Assembly (NCBI GenBank): GCA_028023455.1
Contig: JAQFVV010000012.1
Coordinates: 4,368,023 to 4,432,022, forward strand
Direction: 5' to 3'
From: Epiperipatus broadwayi
Taxonomy: Eukaryota; Onychophora; Udeonychophora; Euonychophora; Peripatidae
Length of the DNA: 64,000 bases
Part shown: piece after piece, positions 12,827-24,914 of the stretch
How the letters are laid out: every line of letters begins with the position of its first letter
How positions within the stretch are numbered: the stretch's first letter is position 1
Notes under the pieces: model-generated
Told to the model about the DNA's origin: nothing
What the model saw: only the letters and a program-made list of their open reading frames with translations
The model's database searches: none
Position numbers and translations under genes: made by a program

Positions 12827-14862
12827 TGATGTAGTTTTTGCTGTCATTTACAAATATTTTTTTTATTTTCGCACCCATTCATTCTGTCATCAAGAAAACT
12901 CAACTGATATTTCAGTTAAGAGCTATCAGGAAACAAAAAAGAAAGACATTGGTATTTCTTGATATCAAACTCAGATGTAAAATGCCAATACACTCACCTC
13001 ACTGGCTAATTCATGGTTGTGAGCAGACCATCCATGTTTGTATACTATATGAATAATCACATATCAAAAACTTTTTTCAGTAAATATTTTATGCTGTTCC
13101 CTATGTTATTATAAATGATTTTAATGCTTCAATTTGCAATAGCAATAATAAAAACCTGACATAGACATTTCACAAGAAAATAGTTTTTTGAAAAAAGAAA
13201 ACTTTATCTACAGCATTTTTAATTATTTGTTTTTTATTCTTTATATATATAAATCTACTATAGAATTATAAATATAATTATAGATTGATTTATCTTAAAA
13301 TTAGATATTATAGTTGTCATTAATCAATATTTATATCTAATATTTCTTAAAATTCTTTTTTTTAGCTATTGCTGTTGTAAAAATATGGGCATTCTGTAAT
13401 TAGGAACCAAAATTGTTGTTGTAATTATTTATAACTTATGACTGAACATGATAATTAATTCAGCAAAACTTTGGGAATAAATAAAATTCAATAGCTTCTT
13501 GCTCAGGGGTTGATAAAAAATTTGATTAATGCAAATAATAAAACCATAACCCATAAACTTTGAACTCAACTATTCACTACTTTACCACTGCATTAAACTA
13601 TAGAAGGCAGTTTTGGACATGAGAATTCTGAACATTCAATGATTGATCTTAAGTTTTAGATATGTCAGTTGTTCTCATTTTCCCCCTACTTTTAGTGGAA
13701 AGCAAATAGTGTCATGCACAAAACTTGAGCCAAACAGGCAATTTATTATATAAATTTTTGCATGGATATTATTGGTATTGTTTATAAAAGAAATGTTTAT
13801 TGTTTATATTCTCTGTTTTAAAAACAATGTATAATTTAAAATAAATATTATCCAAGATGAACGGTTTATTCATTCTTTATATATCAAGTTTTATAAAGAG
13901 ATTTGATTAGATGTACACTGTATATATCTTTTACACCTTCATATGTATTGTTATACACACACTCACATATTTATATATAAAACTTCACTTAATATTGTAC
14001 TAGTAAATATGAATGAAGTAAAATTAAATAGTAATAAAAATGTTAGAAAAGTCAATATTTACCATTTTTTTCCATTTCATGATTTGTTTTTCATTGGATA
14101 AACAACCATTCTTGAGTAAAATTATAAACAAAACAACAGATATATTCACACATATAACTATTGACAATTTAAAGGCAACTGCAGTTACTTTTTAATATTA
14201 AATTAAGTTTTTATAAAATTGATAGCCTCAAATATAAAATGATTAATCAAAATAGTCTCTTTAATCTTTCTTTTGATTTTGTGGCATTCATAATAAAATA
14301 CAACATTTGCATCTCTGATCAATATTTTATAACTATTATTATTTCTACTGAATGCATAATATCACATTAATATTCCTATTTTAACTGTACTAAAATAAGA
14401 ATCTATAATTGATTTACACAGATAAACTTTCTCAACTGATAAAGCATAACATTATACTTTGATAAATTTTACAAGTGCTGTGTTTTAGATATCTTTGTAC
14501 AATTTAAAGTTAGAATCTTTACTTTATCTTATGCACTGATGAATGAGATATTGGTCATAAAATAGTGTTCAGTAATATCTTTTGTGAACATAATATAACA
14601 AGGTTTAAAAAGAGTATTTTGATCAATAATTTTAGATCTGAAATTACAAGTCTTATGAGGACTTCTTTTAATATAAGGAGTAATTGGAAGTTGCCTTTAA
14701 ATTGTGACAAATTATATTTTATTGTTAAAAGGCGATTGCCTTGATAACAGTTTGAAATTGTTGATTGTTAATGATATTGGTATTATCTAAGGGCTGATTG
14801 ATTTTTAAAATTATATATATATATATATTTGATATTATTGTTAGCATTTTTTATGAAAGAAG
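12827..14862. other. AT-rich DNA, no gene recognised
   Basis: No exon, RNA gene or transposon coding block is supported. A (TA)n tract at about 14812-14828 and A/T-rich low-complexity runs are the only obvious structure. Confidence 0.5.
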
Positions 14863-14992
14863 ATTGTAATTATAAATATGCGATCTTTTCGAATACTAAA
14901 TCTAGAAAGCGCTAAGCTGGCATATTAAACCTTATATTATAATTATAGTTTCACTAACGCATGCGAAAAATTCGCATATTTATAATTACAAT
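14863..14992. mobile_element. Small hairpin MITE, 130 bp
   Basis: ATTGTAATTATAAATATGCG at 14863 continues to position 14883 and is the exact reverse complement of 14972-14992, giving 21-bp terminal inverted repeats around an 88-bp non-coding centre. Size and structure fit a miniature inverted-repeat element. No target duplication is obvious in the AT-rich flanks, so the family is undetermined. Confidence 0.55.
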
Positions 14993-15160
14993 TTTTATTG
15001 GTGAAGAGAAAAAACAATTTATTTCATTAGAGAAGATTAGACAAAACCATTTTTGTGAAATAAAATTTTCATTTTGTAATACATTTTGCTATTTTATTAT
15101 ACTTTGTTACATTAATTCATTTGCATAAAAGAATTTCAAATGTAAACAGTATATAACAAT

Positions 15161-16231
15161 ATAGGAGATTTGAACTAGACTTTTAAGCAACTTTCAACTA
15201 TTCACACTATCTCATATTACGGATACACATTACCACACACATGTAGAAAAGATAAATAATGTCCAATATGTATATTTCATGCTGAACCAACACTCATCAG
15301 TTGGCCCAGATTATCACCTCCCACACACATATATAATCAGTGCTCAGTTTATATTAAGATAGAAAATCTTTATACTTTAATGGTCAGACTTCAATCTACT
15401 CCAACCACCAACACTTGAGCCATCAATACCATTGTGAATCTGATGATATAATGCCCAAATCCCATGCTGATGCCAATATTGTTGTTATGCCCATGTTGAC
15501 CTCAAATCACTCTGACCCCTCATATATAGGAAAATATCCATTTAAATACATAAAAGAGAGATGAGCAAAATGCAGGCTTACTGTGTAAGATTTGAAATAC
15601 ATGCATTCTTATAGCTGGAACTTAATTATAAATATAGGAGATTTGAACTCAGACTTTCAAGCAATCTTCAACTGCTCACACTATCTCATACTACTGATAC
15701 ACATGAACACACACATGTAGAATGAACAATAATCACCAATATACATATTTCATGTGGAACCAGTCCTCTTCTATATATTTAAATGAATACTGTCCTATAC
15801 ATGAGAGGTCAGAGTGACTTGAGATCAACATGGGCATAACAACAATATTGGCATCAGCTTGGGATTTGGGCATTCTATCATCAGATTTTCAATTGTATGG
15901 ATGGCTGAAGAATCAATTGTATGGATGGCTGAAGAATTGGAGTAGAATGAAGGCTGTCCCATTAAAGTATAAAGATTTGCTATCTTAATATAAACTGAGC
16001 ACTGATTATATATATATGGGAGATGTTAATCTGGACCAACTGGTGAATGCTGGTTCATAACAAAATATGCATATTGGTGATTATTTATCTTTTCTACATG
16101 TGTGTGGTCATGGGTATCAGTAGTATGAGATAGTGTGGATAGTTGAAGGTCGCTTGAAAGTCTGAGTTCAAATCCTCTATATTTACAATTAAGTTCCAGG
16201 TATAAGAATTCCTGTATTTCAAATCTTGCAG
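15161..16231. mobile_element. Hammerhead-bearing element, tandem (-) units plus inverted (+) copy
   Basis: On the - strand one unit spans 15161-15632. A second begins at 15633 with the same ATAGGAGATTTGAACT start (period about 472) and breaks off at about 15765. There the sequence turns round, and a + strand copy of the same unit runs to about 16231. Shared blocks include CCACACTATCTCATA, ACACATGTAG, CAGTGCTCAGTTTATATTAA and TTGACCTCAA. The unit contains a type I hammerhead motif, intact on the - strand at 15263-15304 and decayed on the + strand near 16035-16077. There is no coding capacity. Direct and inverted terminal units of this size with a hammerhead are characteristic of Penelope-like pLTRs and their non-autonomous relatives; that assignment is inference. 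Confidence 0.68.
15263..15304 (-). ncRNA. Type I hammerhead ribozyme motif, core intact
   Basis: Read on the - strand from 15304 down: CCAA, CTGATGA (15294-15300), stem II GTGTT/AGCAT with loop GGTTC, GAAA (15275-15278), a two-pair stem III around loop ATAC, UA at the cleavage site, then TTGG (15263-15266) pairing with CCAA. Every invariant core base of the hammerhead consensus is present. Beyond the internal loop, GATAA and TTATC can extend stem I. Stem III is very short, as in known animal type I hammerheads, where activity often depends on loop-loop contacts or dimer formation. Confidence 0.65.
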
Positions 16232-17017
16232 TTTATAATACTAAATTTTATCTTAAAAATCAGTGGAAATTAATTGTTAACTTTACAATAAAAGTTCTCA
16301 CGCCTTAGCACTGTTTTAGCTTTTTGTTCCAAAGAAGCTTAAATCCAATTATGAATTTTGCCAGCTTAAGATCTCACTAGATATTTTTAACAGGTTGCCG
16401 CATCTATCACACAATTCCCCAAATGTCACATTATTACATGATTGTTTCCCAATTTAATATGAAAAAGCTTGTAAATTAAACTCACTTATAAATAAACCTA
16501 TAGTTGATATACACAAATATTTTTTCTAAATTGATGAACAAAGTTTAACAGTGTCTTTATTAAAAAAAAATATGGTCACACACACTCACTGCCATGCAGA
16601 TATATATTTTAACTTTAATTGATCAAATGTTTTTTATTTATCTTTTTATTGAATATATAATACTGTTATTGTCAAAAATTAAGTAAAATTTGTAATTGGA
16701 ATGATAATATATAGTAATAATACATATTAATATATCAGAGATTGTTGAGTGAGAGACAAAAAAAACATTGCCTGAATTATTATTTGTTACTAATTCTATT
16801 GCGGTACGTATATAATTACGCTTTTTAAAAGCAAACAAACAAAAAAAAAACAATCATTTAATAAAAACGTCATCTACTTTGCAAAAGACCTATATTAACA
16901 TTTATTGATGAAATAAATGTAGATTTATTTTGTTTGTTTTTTTCATTTTGATCCAGTATAGCCTAATTGCCAGAAGATAAGATATTTTTCGTTGCAATTT
17001 CATATAAAATAATCTTG

Positions 17018-17124
17018 AACTACAATTACTTTAGTTTGGTTGTTAGGAGAGGTTCGGGAGAAGAGTTGGTGAGACGGTTGTGGGTGGTGGATAGACAACA
17101 AAAAAAAAAACTACAATTACTTTA
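17018..17124 (+). mobile_element. Short retroposed insert with 16-bp target duplication
   Basis: A 75-bp body (17034-17108) ending in an A tract sits between two exact copies of AACTACAATTACTTTA (17018-17033 and 17109-17124). The segment GAGACGGTTGTGGGT resembles the middle of the SINE at 2.06 kb, so this is probably a truncated or divergent member of that tRNA-derived family. There is no open frame of interest. The perfect duplication marks a recent insertion. Confidence 0.75.
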
Positions 17125-17582
17125 CTTTAGGGTTTTAAATGCCCTTAGAAAATAAATAAAATAGTGAAGAGGGAAAATAAATATGTTATATCGACATAGT
17201 CAATAATAAAAAATAAAAAGTATTAAAAACTTTGATAGTTTACTTAATAAAATTTTTATAAATCATCACATGGACACATTAGGAGGTAGGAAGAGATGAA
17301 TAGAAAACAAACAAAACAGAATGATGTTATGGTATAGATTTTTATTCTGCCTAATATATCCAATTAAGTGAATAATAAATGGTAGGCTTTACTTTTTTTT
17401 TGTTCTTAAGTTAGATTGAACAATAATGTTAATCAATGTGCAGAATATTGATCTAGATTTTTTTTCGGAGAAAAAGAAAATTCACCTCTCACAAGCTTTA
17501 TTAAAAACTGTCTTTAACCGTTGATAACAAAGGTTACTTACCAGAAATAAATCTCAATGCTTATTCGGAAAAATAATTACAA

Positions 17583-17840
17583 ATGAAAGGAAAGTTAGTA
17601 TATCGGACTAGACAGATTGTTAGATGGACAATTGAAATCTTTCTAAAAAATTGTAAGAGGCCTAGAAACAAACCATCTGCAAGATGGATGGATGAAATAA
17701 TGAAGTGTGTTGGGTTGATGTGGAGAAGAACTGTTAGAGATCAGAAAAGATGGATGGAATTTGAAGAGACCCCCACCATGCAGTGAATTGATAATGTCTG
17801 AAAATGGTGAAGATGATGAACAATGCTGAACATGGCAAAT
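17583..17840 (+). pseudogene. 3' fragment of RTE-like LINE
   Basis: The 67-codon frame at 17583-17786 includes RWTIEIFLKNCKRPRNKPSA, RWMDEIMKC and a tryptophan-rich end. It matches the C-terminal tail of the RTE-like protein in the 54.4-57.4 kb copy (RWTIEIFNWIPRDCKRPRKR, RWMDEIRKC). It is followed by the ATTGATAATG and GATGATGA tail of that element. Only the last few hundred bases are present, which is the usual 5' truncation of a LINE insertion. Confidence 0.8.
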
Positions 17841-18689
17841 ACAAGAGCTAACTTGTCCTGTCAATTCCAAGTGAATAAGCTAAAAGGAAAATAATTTTAA
17901 ATTGATTGAAACTGGTGCGTAAACTCTATCATTTTGGTATTCAAAACAAGATGTCTATGTAATTGTTATTATCAACTAAAAAAAATTAATGTTTGAGTTA
18001 TATTTAATTCCAAAAGTAGATGTATTTTTTAAATCCAAATTTGTACTTTTGGCAATGTGACTATTTATAAAAAGAAATGATTAATAAATAAAATATTATT
18101 TTTTAAAAGTTATGAATTATTTCCATTCAATTTAGTAATATATCCTTAAACTTGTAATTATTTTTCTGAATAAATATTATCACTTACTTCTGTTATATAG
18201 CTTTTGTAATCATTTTTATTTTGTAAAATTTATTCAGAGTACATACACATATATACGATAATGTAGTCATGTACTTATACATATAAACCTAAACATGGTA
18301 TTAGGAGTAATGCATCTATGACATTCTCGCTTTAATCAAAATAGTAATATGATGATAATGAATAACATTACATTCACGTTTATTTTTTATGGCCAGTATC
18401 TTAACATACATCTAATCAACTGTGTTTCAATGTCACTTTTTTTAAATTAAGAATACTTAAATAATACTAACTGATTATTATGGGATGTCTATCTATATTA
18501 TCAATGGAAAGCTATCCAAAATATAACCTCCTAGAATTACTTAATTTGCAGTCAATTAATCATTATATCACAAAGTCTTTCCCTTGTTCACATTATAAAA
18601 AACTAAATTGTAAACAAACATTTGACACACACATATATATATATATGTTTTGTATATTTAGTTGAATTTTTCTTAACAAGGTCTCTTTG

Positions 18690-18805
18690 TGAATAGATGA
18701 AACCATGGTTGTGAAAGGATTTTAGTAAAAAATTTGTTTTTTGACTAGTATTGTAATGTCATATGAATTTGTATTTTATATAATATGAATTATTATTGCA
18801 TTTAT
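18690..18805 (+). repeat. Half copy of hairpin MITE (54.1 kb family)
   Basis: The block from AACCATGGTTGTGAAAGG through GACTAGTATTGTAATGTCAT to TTGTATTTTAT matches one arm of the foldback MITE at 54080-54245 (GTGAAAGAATTTTGATGAAA, TTGGTTAGTACTGTAGTG). Only one arm is evident. Non-coding. Confidence 0.5.
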
Positions 18806-21800
18806 ATAATGCAATTATAAGATATGCTGTTTTTATTTTATCTCAATCCTTTTTATGTAATTTAATATATTTTCAGTTAATATATTAACAGTTCAAATAA
18901 ACTGATATTGACAGAAAATTCTAAAGATTTTGAATCCATTGCTAATATAATTATTACTTTGATAAATCTATTATATACATATATAATTTAATAATTTTTT
19001 TAACATTATTTTTAAATAAATGGAAATTTATGTTATTTTTATTTTATAAAATGACAGTCAGATGTTAATAGACCATCTGGATAAAAATTGTATATAATAA
19101 ATGCTTTTTGCATTCAAAAGGGAGTTATATATATATGCATCTATAATATGGGATTTAAGTAAGTCCTAATTCTGGATTTCGAATTTATACTCTGATTTTC
19201 ATATAAAGGATTAATATTTACTGAGGCTATAACCTCGAGAATGTGCATGTAAAATGCAATAGTAGGGACCTCTGCAGGTGTTTAACCATAAGCTTACGCT
19301 ACAAGAAAAGAGGGGTTATATAACAATTCTCTAATTAACAAATTCGCTAGAAACAAATTTTTTATAATGAGACATTGCGCGAAATTTATGTTACCAATTT
19401 ATCGAGTACGAAAATTTTCATATTGTAGTTTATTTTATTTCTTTTTTTTTTTTCATGAAAAGCTGCTTGTGATTGATACCTAAATACTGTATGTGCATGT
19501 GCTTAGTTTTTTTAATATTTTTATTAATTTATCTTGAAAAGCTTGAAAAGTAATAAAATTATAAAGTCCAGATTTGCTTTTAAAAACAATAAAAACCGTT
19601 AAGATAATATCGATTTTTTAAAACTCTTAAAATAACTTTCTAGATGTGTTTAATTTTAAAAAAATATCAAAATTTTTTTAGTCAGATTAAAAGATTGGTG
19701 AATTATTTAAAAATCATTCTATTAACGTAAATCGATGTTAAAATTAAGACTTAATTAAAAGATTTATTAAATATTTATTTAGTTATTATTTAGTGAATAC
19801 TTTTAAACAAAAGAAAAGTTTGAATAAACGAGAAAAATAAGAATGAAAAGCTTACAGTTTCAAAAATCTGGATATAAAAAAAAATGAAGATAAGTTGTAC
19901 TCATAAAATTAAAATAAAGTGAAGGGAAAGTTAACAAAAAAAATAAATTAAGACAATTATGAAAATAACAAAATTTGATTGAATATATATAAAAAGATTA
20001 CAGTAGATTATTTTCAACAATAGTTACAATCACGCGATTTTATAATTGTATTTTGTAATTTTACACTTATGACTAATCCAAAATAATCTAAGTCTTCAAT
20101 CTTTAATTAATACTAAGTAGATAGTCATTAAATAAATAATCATATCGGTAACTGTTAGTAACAATCATAAGGTGTTGGTGCAGAATAAGCATTTACTAGA
20201 TCTATTTAAGTACTCTAATCCAAGTATTTTTTGCTCCTCAGCTAAAACTTGAATTGAAATCTTTAATTTAACTTCACTCTTCTACTAATATAAAAAGCTG
20301 TAGAGAATTAGGAATAATCAAATGGTTTATTATTCAAGATATCATGTGATTTTAAGTCTGAGAAAGTACAGAGTTGAGTTTTCATCCAACAATTTCAAAT
20401 ATTTTATCATTATATTAAACTTTTCAATATGAAGAACAATTTAATTATCTAGATACTTATTTTTTATCACTATTAGATATTCAATTGTATTAATTATAAG
20501 TGAGATACTTAAATGTAAGATCCTAAGTTTCCTCTTGCCTGAGCACAATTCAAGATGATCTCAAATTTTAGTTTATCAATTTGGAAGCAGAACATATCAT
20601 TACTATGCAAAAGAATGATAATGATCGGGTATGCATTTTGAGTAATTATAAAGAATATACTGAGAAAAACATAAAGGCAGATAGAAAAAAGAAAACGTTA
20701 AATAAAGGAAAATGACACACAATTGTAAAGAAAAATAATTTGGAATTGCTAAAAAAAAATTGTAAAAGAACTCAGAGAGCTAATAAAGTATAATATGTGA
20801 GAATCTGTTTTTTGTTAGAAAAATATTAATGAAATATTGTATGACTTACAAACATTAAACTTAAATGTTCAATCATAATTTTATTTTTGAGATATTTTTT
20901 AAATATAAATATTTTTCCTTTTTAATATTTAAAAAATGTTATAACAATCCAATTTAAATTAGTACAATTTCAAACCATGCTCATGATCAGGTGGTTTAAA
21001 TTCATAACAATGTAAAATTTGTTATTTAAACTATAAGCTTTGCTAATTAGCTAATCATTCAACTATTATTCAATAAATTAACATTTAACTATTTTTAGCC
21101 GGAGAGTCATTCTTAATGTAAAGTAACCATGTGAATATATAAAATAAAAAATTATGTTGTAATATGATGTATTTTCCTTTAGTAAGTAAAGTATTATAAA
21201 AGATGATCACATAGTTTATCCTTATTTTTGTCATGATTGCAGACATCGGTATAACAAACATATAGCAGTTATTCAAAACTTTTGTAAGCCCTGATTAAAA
21301 CTTGCTGAGAATTAAATATTGAAAATTTTTTGTGTTGTTTAAAGGATTTTATACTATCAAATTATTAAAAATAAAATCACTATGATAAACTTCTTTTGTT
21401 TAAAAAAACAACAACTTCTTTAGACACAAATATATTGCATATTTTGTTTTGTTTTTAAATATTAAACATCATTATTTGAACTGTGGATGTTTTTATTATC
21501 TTATATTTGTATATTTTTGCACTAATATTTCATCAATATATAATATTTTATATATTTAATAAATTACAATTTACTGTAATAAATAAATGTTAAGCTATAA
21601 ATATATTATATATGTAATTTAGATTTACTAGATATTATATATAACTAATTGTTAATTATTCAAAATTAATCAAAAATACAGGATTCAAAACCACTGCTTT
21701 GGAAAATCTTATCTTTGTTCAATCAATAATATTAAACACAATTCAGAAATTATAAGAATCTTAAATATTTAAGATAGATGCTAATTACATTATTTGAAAG

Positions 21801-21959
21801 TGTATTTTGGACTTGTATTACATATATTGTTTTTTTTATTTATTTATTTTCTAAGATCAAATATATATATAACACTTTGAATTACTAAGAATTTATCATC
21901 GAATAACATTAAATTTTGTATTTATCTAAATGGAAGATACTATAATGCTTTTTAAAAAA

Positions 21960-22025
21960 CTATAATAATAATGATGATGATGATGATGATGATAATAATA
22001 ATAATAACAACAATAATAATAATAG
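21960..22025. repeat. ATA/ATG trinucleotide microsatellite
   Basis: Mixed ATA, ATG and ACA triplets, ending at the GAGGGCGCTTTAGAC segment. The following 40 bases are noticeably richer in G+C than the flanks and may be the end of an unrecognised small element. Confidence 0.75.
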
Positions 22026-22282
22026 AGGGCGCTTTAGACCTTGGCGAGCACTGGCTAGAGGAAAACGTTTCACATTCAAACCATTAAAAAGCTATTAAAA
22101 CATCAGAAACAATATATATATATATAAAACATCAAAAGTTGTAATATTACTTTAATTGTAATCAACTAACAGAAAAAATAAGCAGAGTTTAATTGATAAT
22201 TTTTGAATTGAAATCAAATATTACAAAATTACCAATGACAAAATTCAAGTTCCCAAAGAGTTCAACTGTGATTTGAACATTG

Positions 22283-23090
22283 GATTATGGCTACTGTGTC
22301 ACTCATCTTTGTGGTCTTGAGGACTGAGTTTGGTGCTTGGAAAGCTCCCAGGGCTTGCATCTTGGTTTTGGAGGAGGGATGAGATGTGGGTGTATTGGTT
22401 TCTAATATGGGTTTAAATAAGAGGGTCTGGAATTTGGGAGATTCCTGGGGCCTGGATTCTGGTTCTTACAGGGGAGGCTGGAATGTGGGTGCTATGGTGA
22501 TTAGTATGGGTTTTGTCTTTCTTATCTTCAGGGTGGTGGAGATGACATGATGCATTGTGGTTTTGATCTCTTTGTTCTCAATGTGATTCAAGGGTTGCTT
22601 ATTAGACTATGTGATAATCTGTAGATGGCATATGATGTAAGCATGTAAGATTTAGATTTTTGATTAGTGCTGCAGGGTTGCTGGTCTTGGCTGTGAAAAT
22701 GAGGCTCATGCTTGGGTGACTCAGGCCAGAGAGTTCTACTATGGTTTAAACTTCAAATCAGGGCTGCTGTGTCACTCATCTTTGCAATATGGATGGCAGG
22801 GTCTGGTGCTTGGTAGGTCTCACAAGCCTGGGTTTTGGAGGGGATCTGGATGCTGTGGGGATTAGTAAGGGCATTGGATGAGAGAGTCTGAGCTTTGGAA
22901 GTACCCTGAGGCCTGGTCCTAGTCCTTAGCGGGGGGGGCTGGGACATGGGTGCTGTGGGGATTAGTATGGGTTTTCATTTTCTCGTCTTCTGGATGGTGA
23001 TGATGTGATTTTTAATAGTTGTGATCTATCTAGTTGCCATTAAGGTAAGGGGTTACCTATTAGACTATGAGAGAAGCTAGGAATAGCAAT
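22283..23090 (+). repeat. Two tandem monomers, probable 5' UTR of the L1/Tx1-like LINE
   Basis: Two imperfect copies of about 477 bp start at GTGTCACTCATCTTTG (22298 and about 22770) and end near TTATTAGACTATG (22600-22612) and CTATTAGACTATGAG (about 23058). They are far richer in G than the surroundings. They lie immediately upstream of the decayed ORF1 of a two-ORF LINE on the same strand. Tandem 5' UTR monomers with promoter function are known in L1- and Tx1-type elements, so I infer that role here. A short antisense frame (22753-22947) is not credible as a gene. Confidence 0.55.
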
Positions 23091-23289
23091 ATGTATGCAT
23101 ATAGAATTTAAAGTTTTTCTGTTCACTTAGTAAATCAAGTTCTGCATTGTAAACCATAGTTTAAATCTTGTATATCACTAGATATAACATGTAAATTCAA
23201 AGATTAGTATTATGTTAATAAATCTTATTTTGAAAGCATGGGGGCTCAAATGTCACATGATGTAATTAGCTGTGGCAAAAGCATCAATG

Positions 23290-24400
23290 AAAGCCATAAA
23301 AAAAAAAAAACAAGCCAACATTTGCAGACATTGTCAAAGGAAAATAAAAATTAAAAAATAAAATTCATTTATACTATCAAAAAAACTGAACGTCAATTTA
23401 ACTCAGATATCAGCAAAGAGATAAAAAAAAGCAATGCAACCACCTCTCAAAAGATCAATCCTAGATATAGGAAACCAACTGAAGACATAAATAATTTAGA
23501 AATTGGAAAACAGAAAAGTCAAAATCCACCAGAAATTGTCTGGAATGAAAAAAAATTGAACATCACAACTGAATTGTTCAATAAATCCATACCAAAACAT
23601 CTATTTACAACATTCAAAAGATTTTTTTCTCCCAAGTCCATGGTGTTGTCAGCAACAGACAGCAACATATCATTATATAAATTTCCAAAAGAGTTGCTGT
23701 ATGAGGCAATAACATTAAATGGATTCTAGGACACCATACAACAGATTGCAGAACATCCCAATGACCAGTACCTAATACTGGAATTTTATGAAATCACACA
23801 AAGGGAGAGGTTTCAAAGACAAGTCAAATCATTGGGTAACTTTGCACTGATCACTATAGACCAGAATTATCACAATACCATTTCAGGAATAATTAAGAAC
23901 ACCTACCTGGAATACACAGAGCAAGACTTCCAAAGGATGATTGAACCATTTGGCAAAGTCATTATGTTCAAAACAGTATACTGGAAAGACACACCAATAC
24001 CAATTGTGAGTGACTATGTCCAAATACTGATCCAGATAATATACCAAAACAGATATTTCATAAGGAAGCAATGCTCACTCTATATATTAGAGGTATGAAA
24101 CTACAGTGTTACGTAAATAAAGAGGACACATCACTGCACAATGCCCAAATCGCCAGAACTTAACCAAAAATCAAAACACACACATACCAAACAACAAAAT
24201 TTCAACATTACTATGCAAATAGAAGAAGAAATAACTATTGCCAAGGATAGCAATTCACAAATTACACAAAAAAGTAATAACAACAAAAAAGCAGAGAAAG
24301 CAAGCTTAGATCTTATAGATTTGTTCCCAGAAAAAAAAAACTCCAAACCAAGGAACATGATCAAAAACAAAATGAAAGCCTAAACAAAAAATAACTCAAA
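23290..24400 (+). pseudogene. Decayed ORF1 (RRM-like and zinc-knuckle) of L1/Tx1-like LINE
   Basis: The readable piece at 23832-24098 (FALITIDQN, DFQRMIEPFGKVIMFKTVYW and IVSDYVQILI) resembles the RNA-recognition-like domain of Tx1/L1-type ORF1 proteins. Directly after it, across one frameshift, the sequence near 24090-24165 encodes GMKLQCYV and then RGHITAQCPNRQNLT. This fits a CCHC zinc knuckle whose second Cys has become Asn. A Lys/Gln/Asn-rich tail follows (24141-24383). In the family this protein coats the element RNA. Stops and frameshifts make the copy non-functional. Confidence 0.6.
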
Positions 24401-24419
24401 AAATAAAACAAATGCAAAT

Positions 24420-24914
24420 ATGCCAGAATTTGACTGTGGAACAGATAAAAACACACAACATGCTATTATTAATAAAACAGCCATAGAAATTATGGAGGCA
24501 CTGCTACCACCGAGCAGCCCTATCACAATAATGCAACTGACAAATCATATCCAATTAGAAAGCAAGAGAAAGCCTGTAAGACCAACCAGAAAAAAAGATA
24601 GTAAAAAAATGAAGACAGATGATGATAACTCTAATTCATCCATCATTGATAATATAAATGAAGACTCAAGTCCAATGGAAACAATTACAAATCTATTGGA
24701 AAACTATCTAATAAACACAACACAAATTGAAGAAGCACAAAACCAACAAACACTCAATATAAAAACCAACCAGAACAATGATACAAAAGCAAACAAAACA
24801 GGCCAAAAACAAACAAAAATAAAACAAGTCAGTGAAAATAAACAATGTAAATCCCCAAAGCAACTACAACAAAGAATACAAACTGATTCCAGTTACATAA
24901 TTAATGAAAATTAA
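24420..24914 (+). pseudogene. Open 164-codon linker frame of the LINE (ORF1 C-terminal region)
   Basis: This is the longest uninterrupted frame of this element. It encodes a hydrophilic, Asn/Gln/Lys/Thr-rich chain (PVRPTRKKDSKKMKTDDDNS in the middle) with no recognised domain. It overlaps the start of the endonuclease frame by 11 bases, which is how ORF1 and ORF2 are often arranged in two-ORF LINEs. It is probably the disordered C-terminal part of ORF1. I do not treat it as a host gene. Confidence 0.45.

Noticed and set aside
22753-22947. Antisense 64-codon Pro/Thr-rich frame
   Set aside because: Lies on the reverse strand of the G-rich LINE 5' monomer; composition, not selection, keeps it open.
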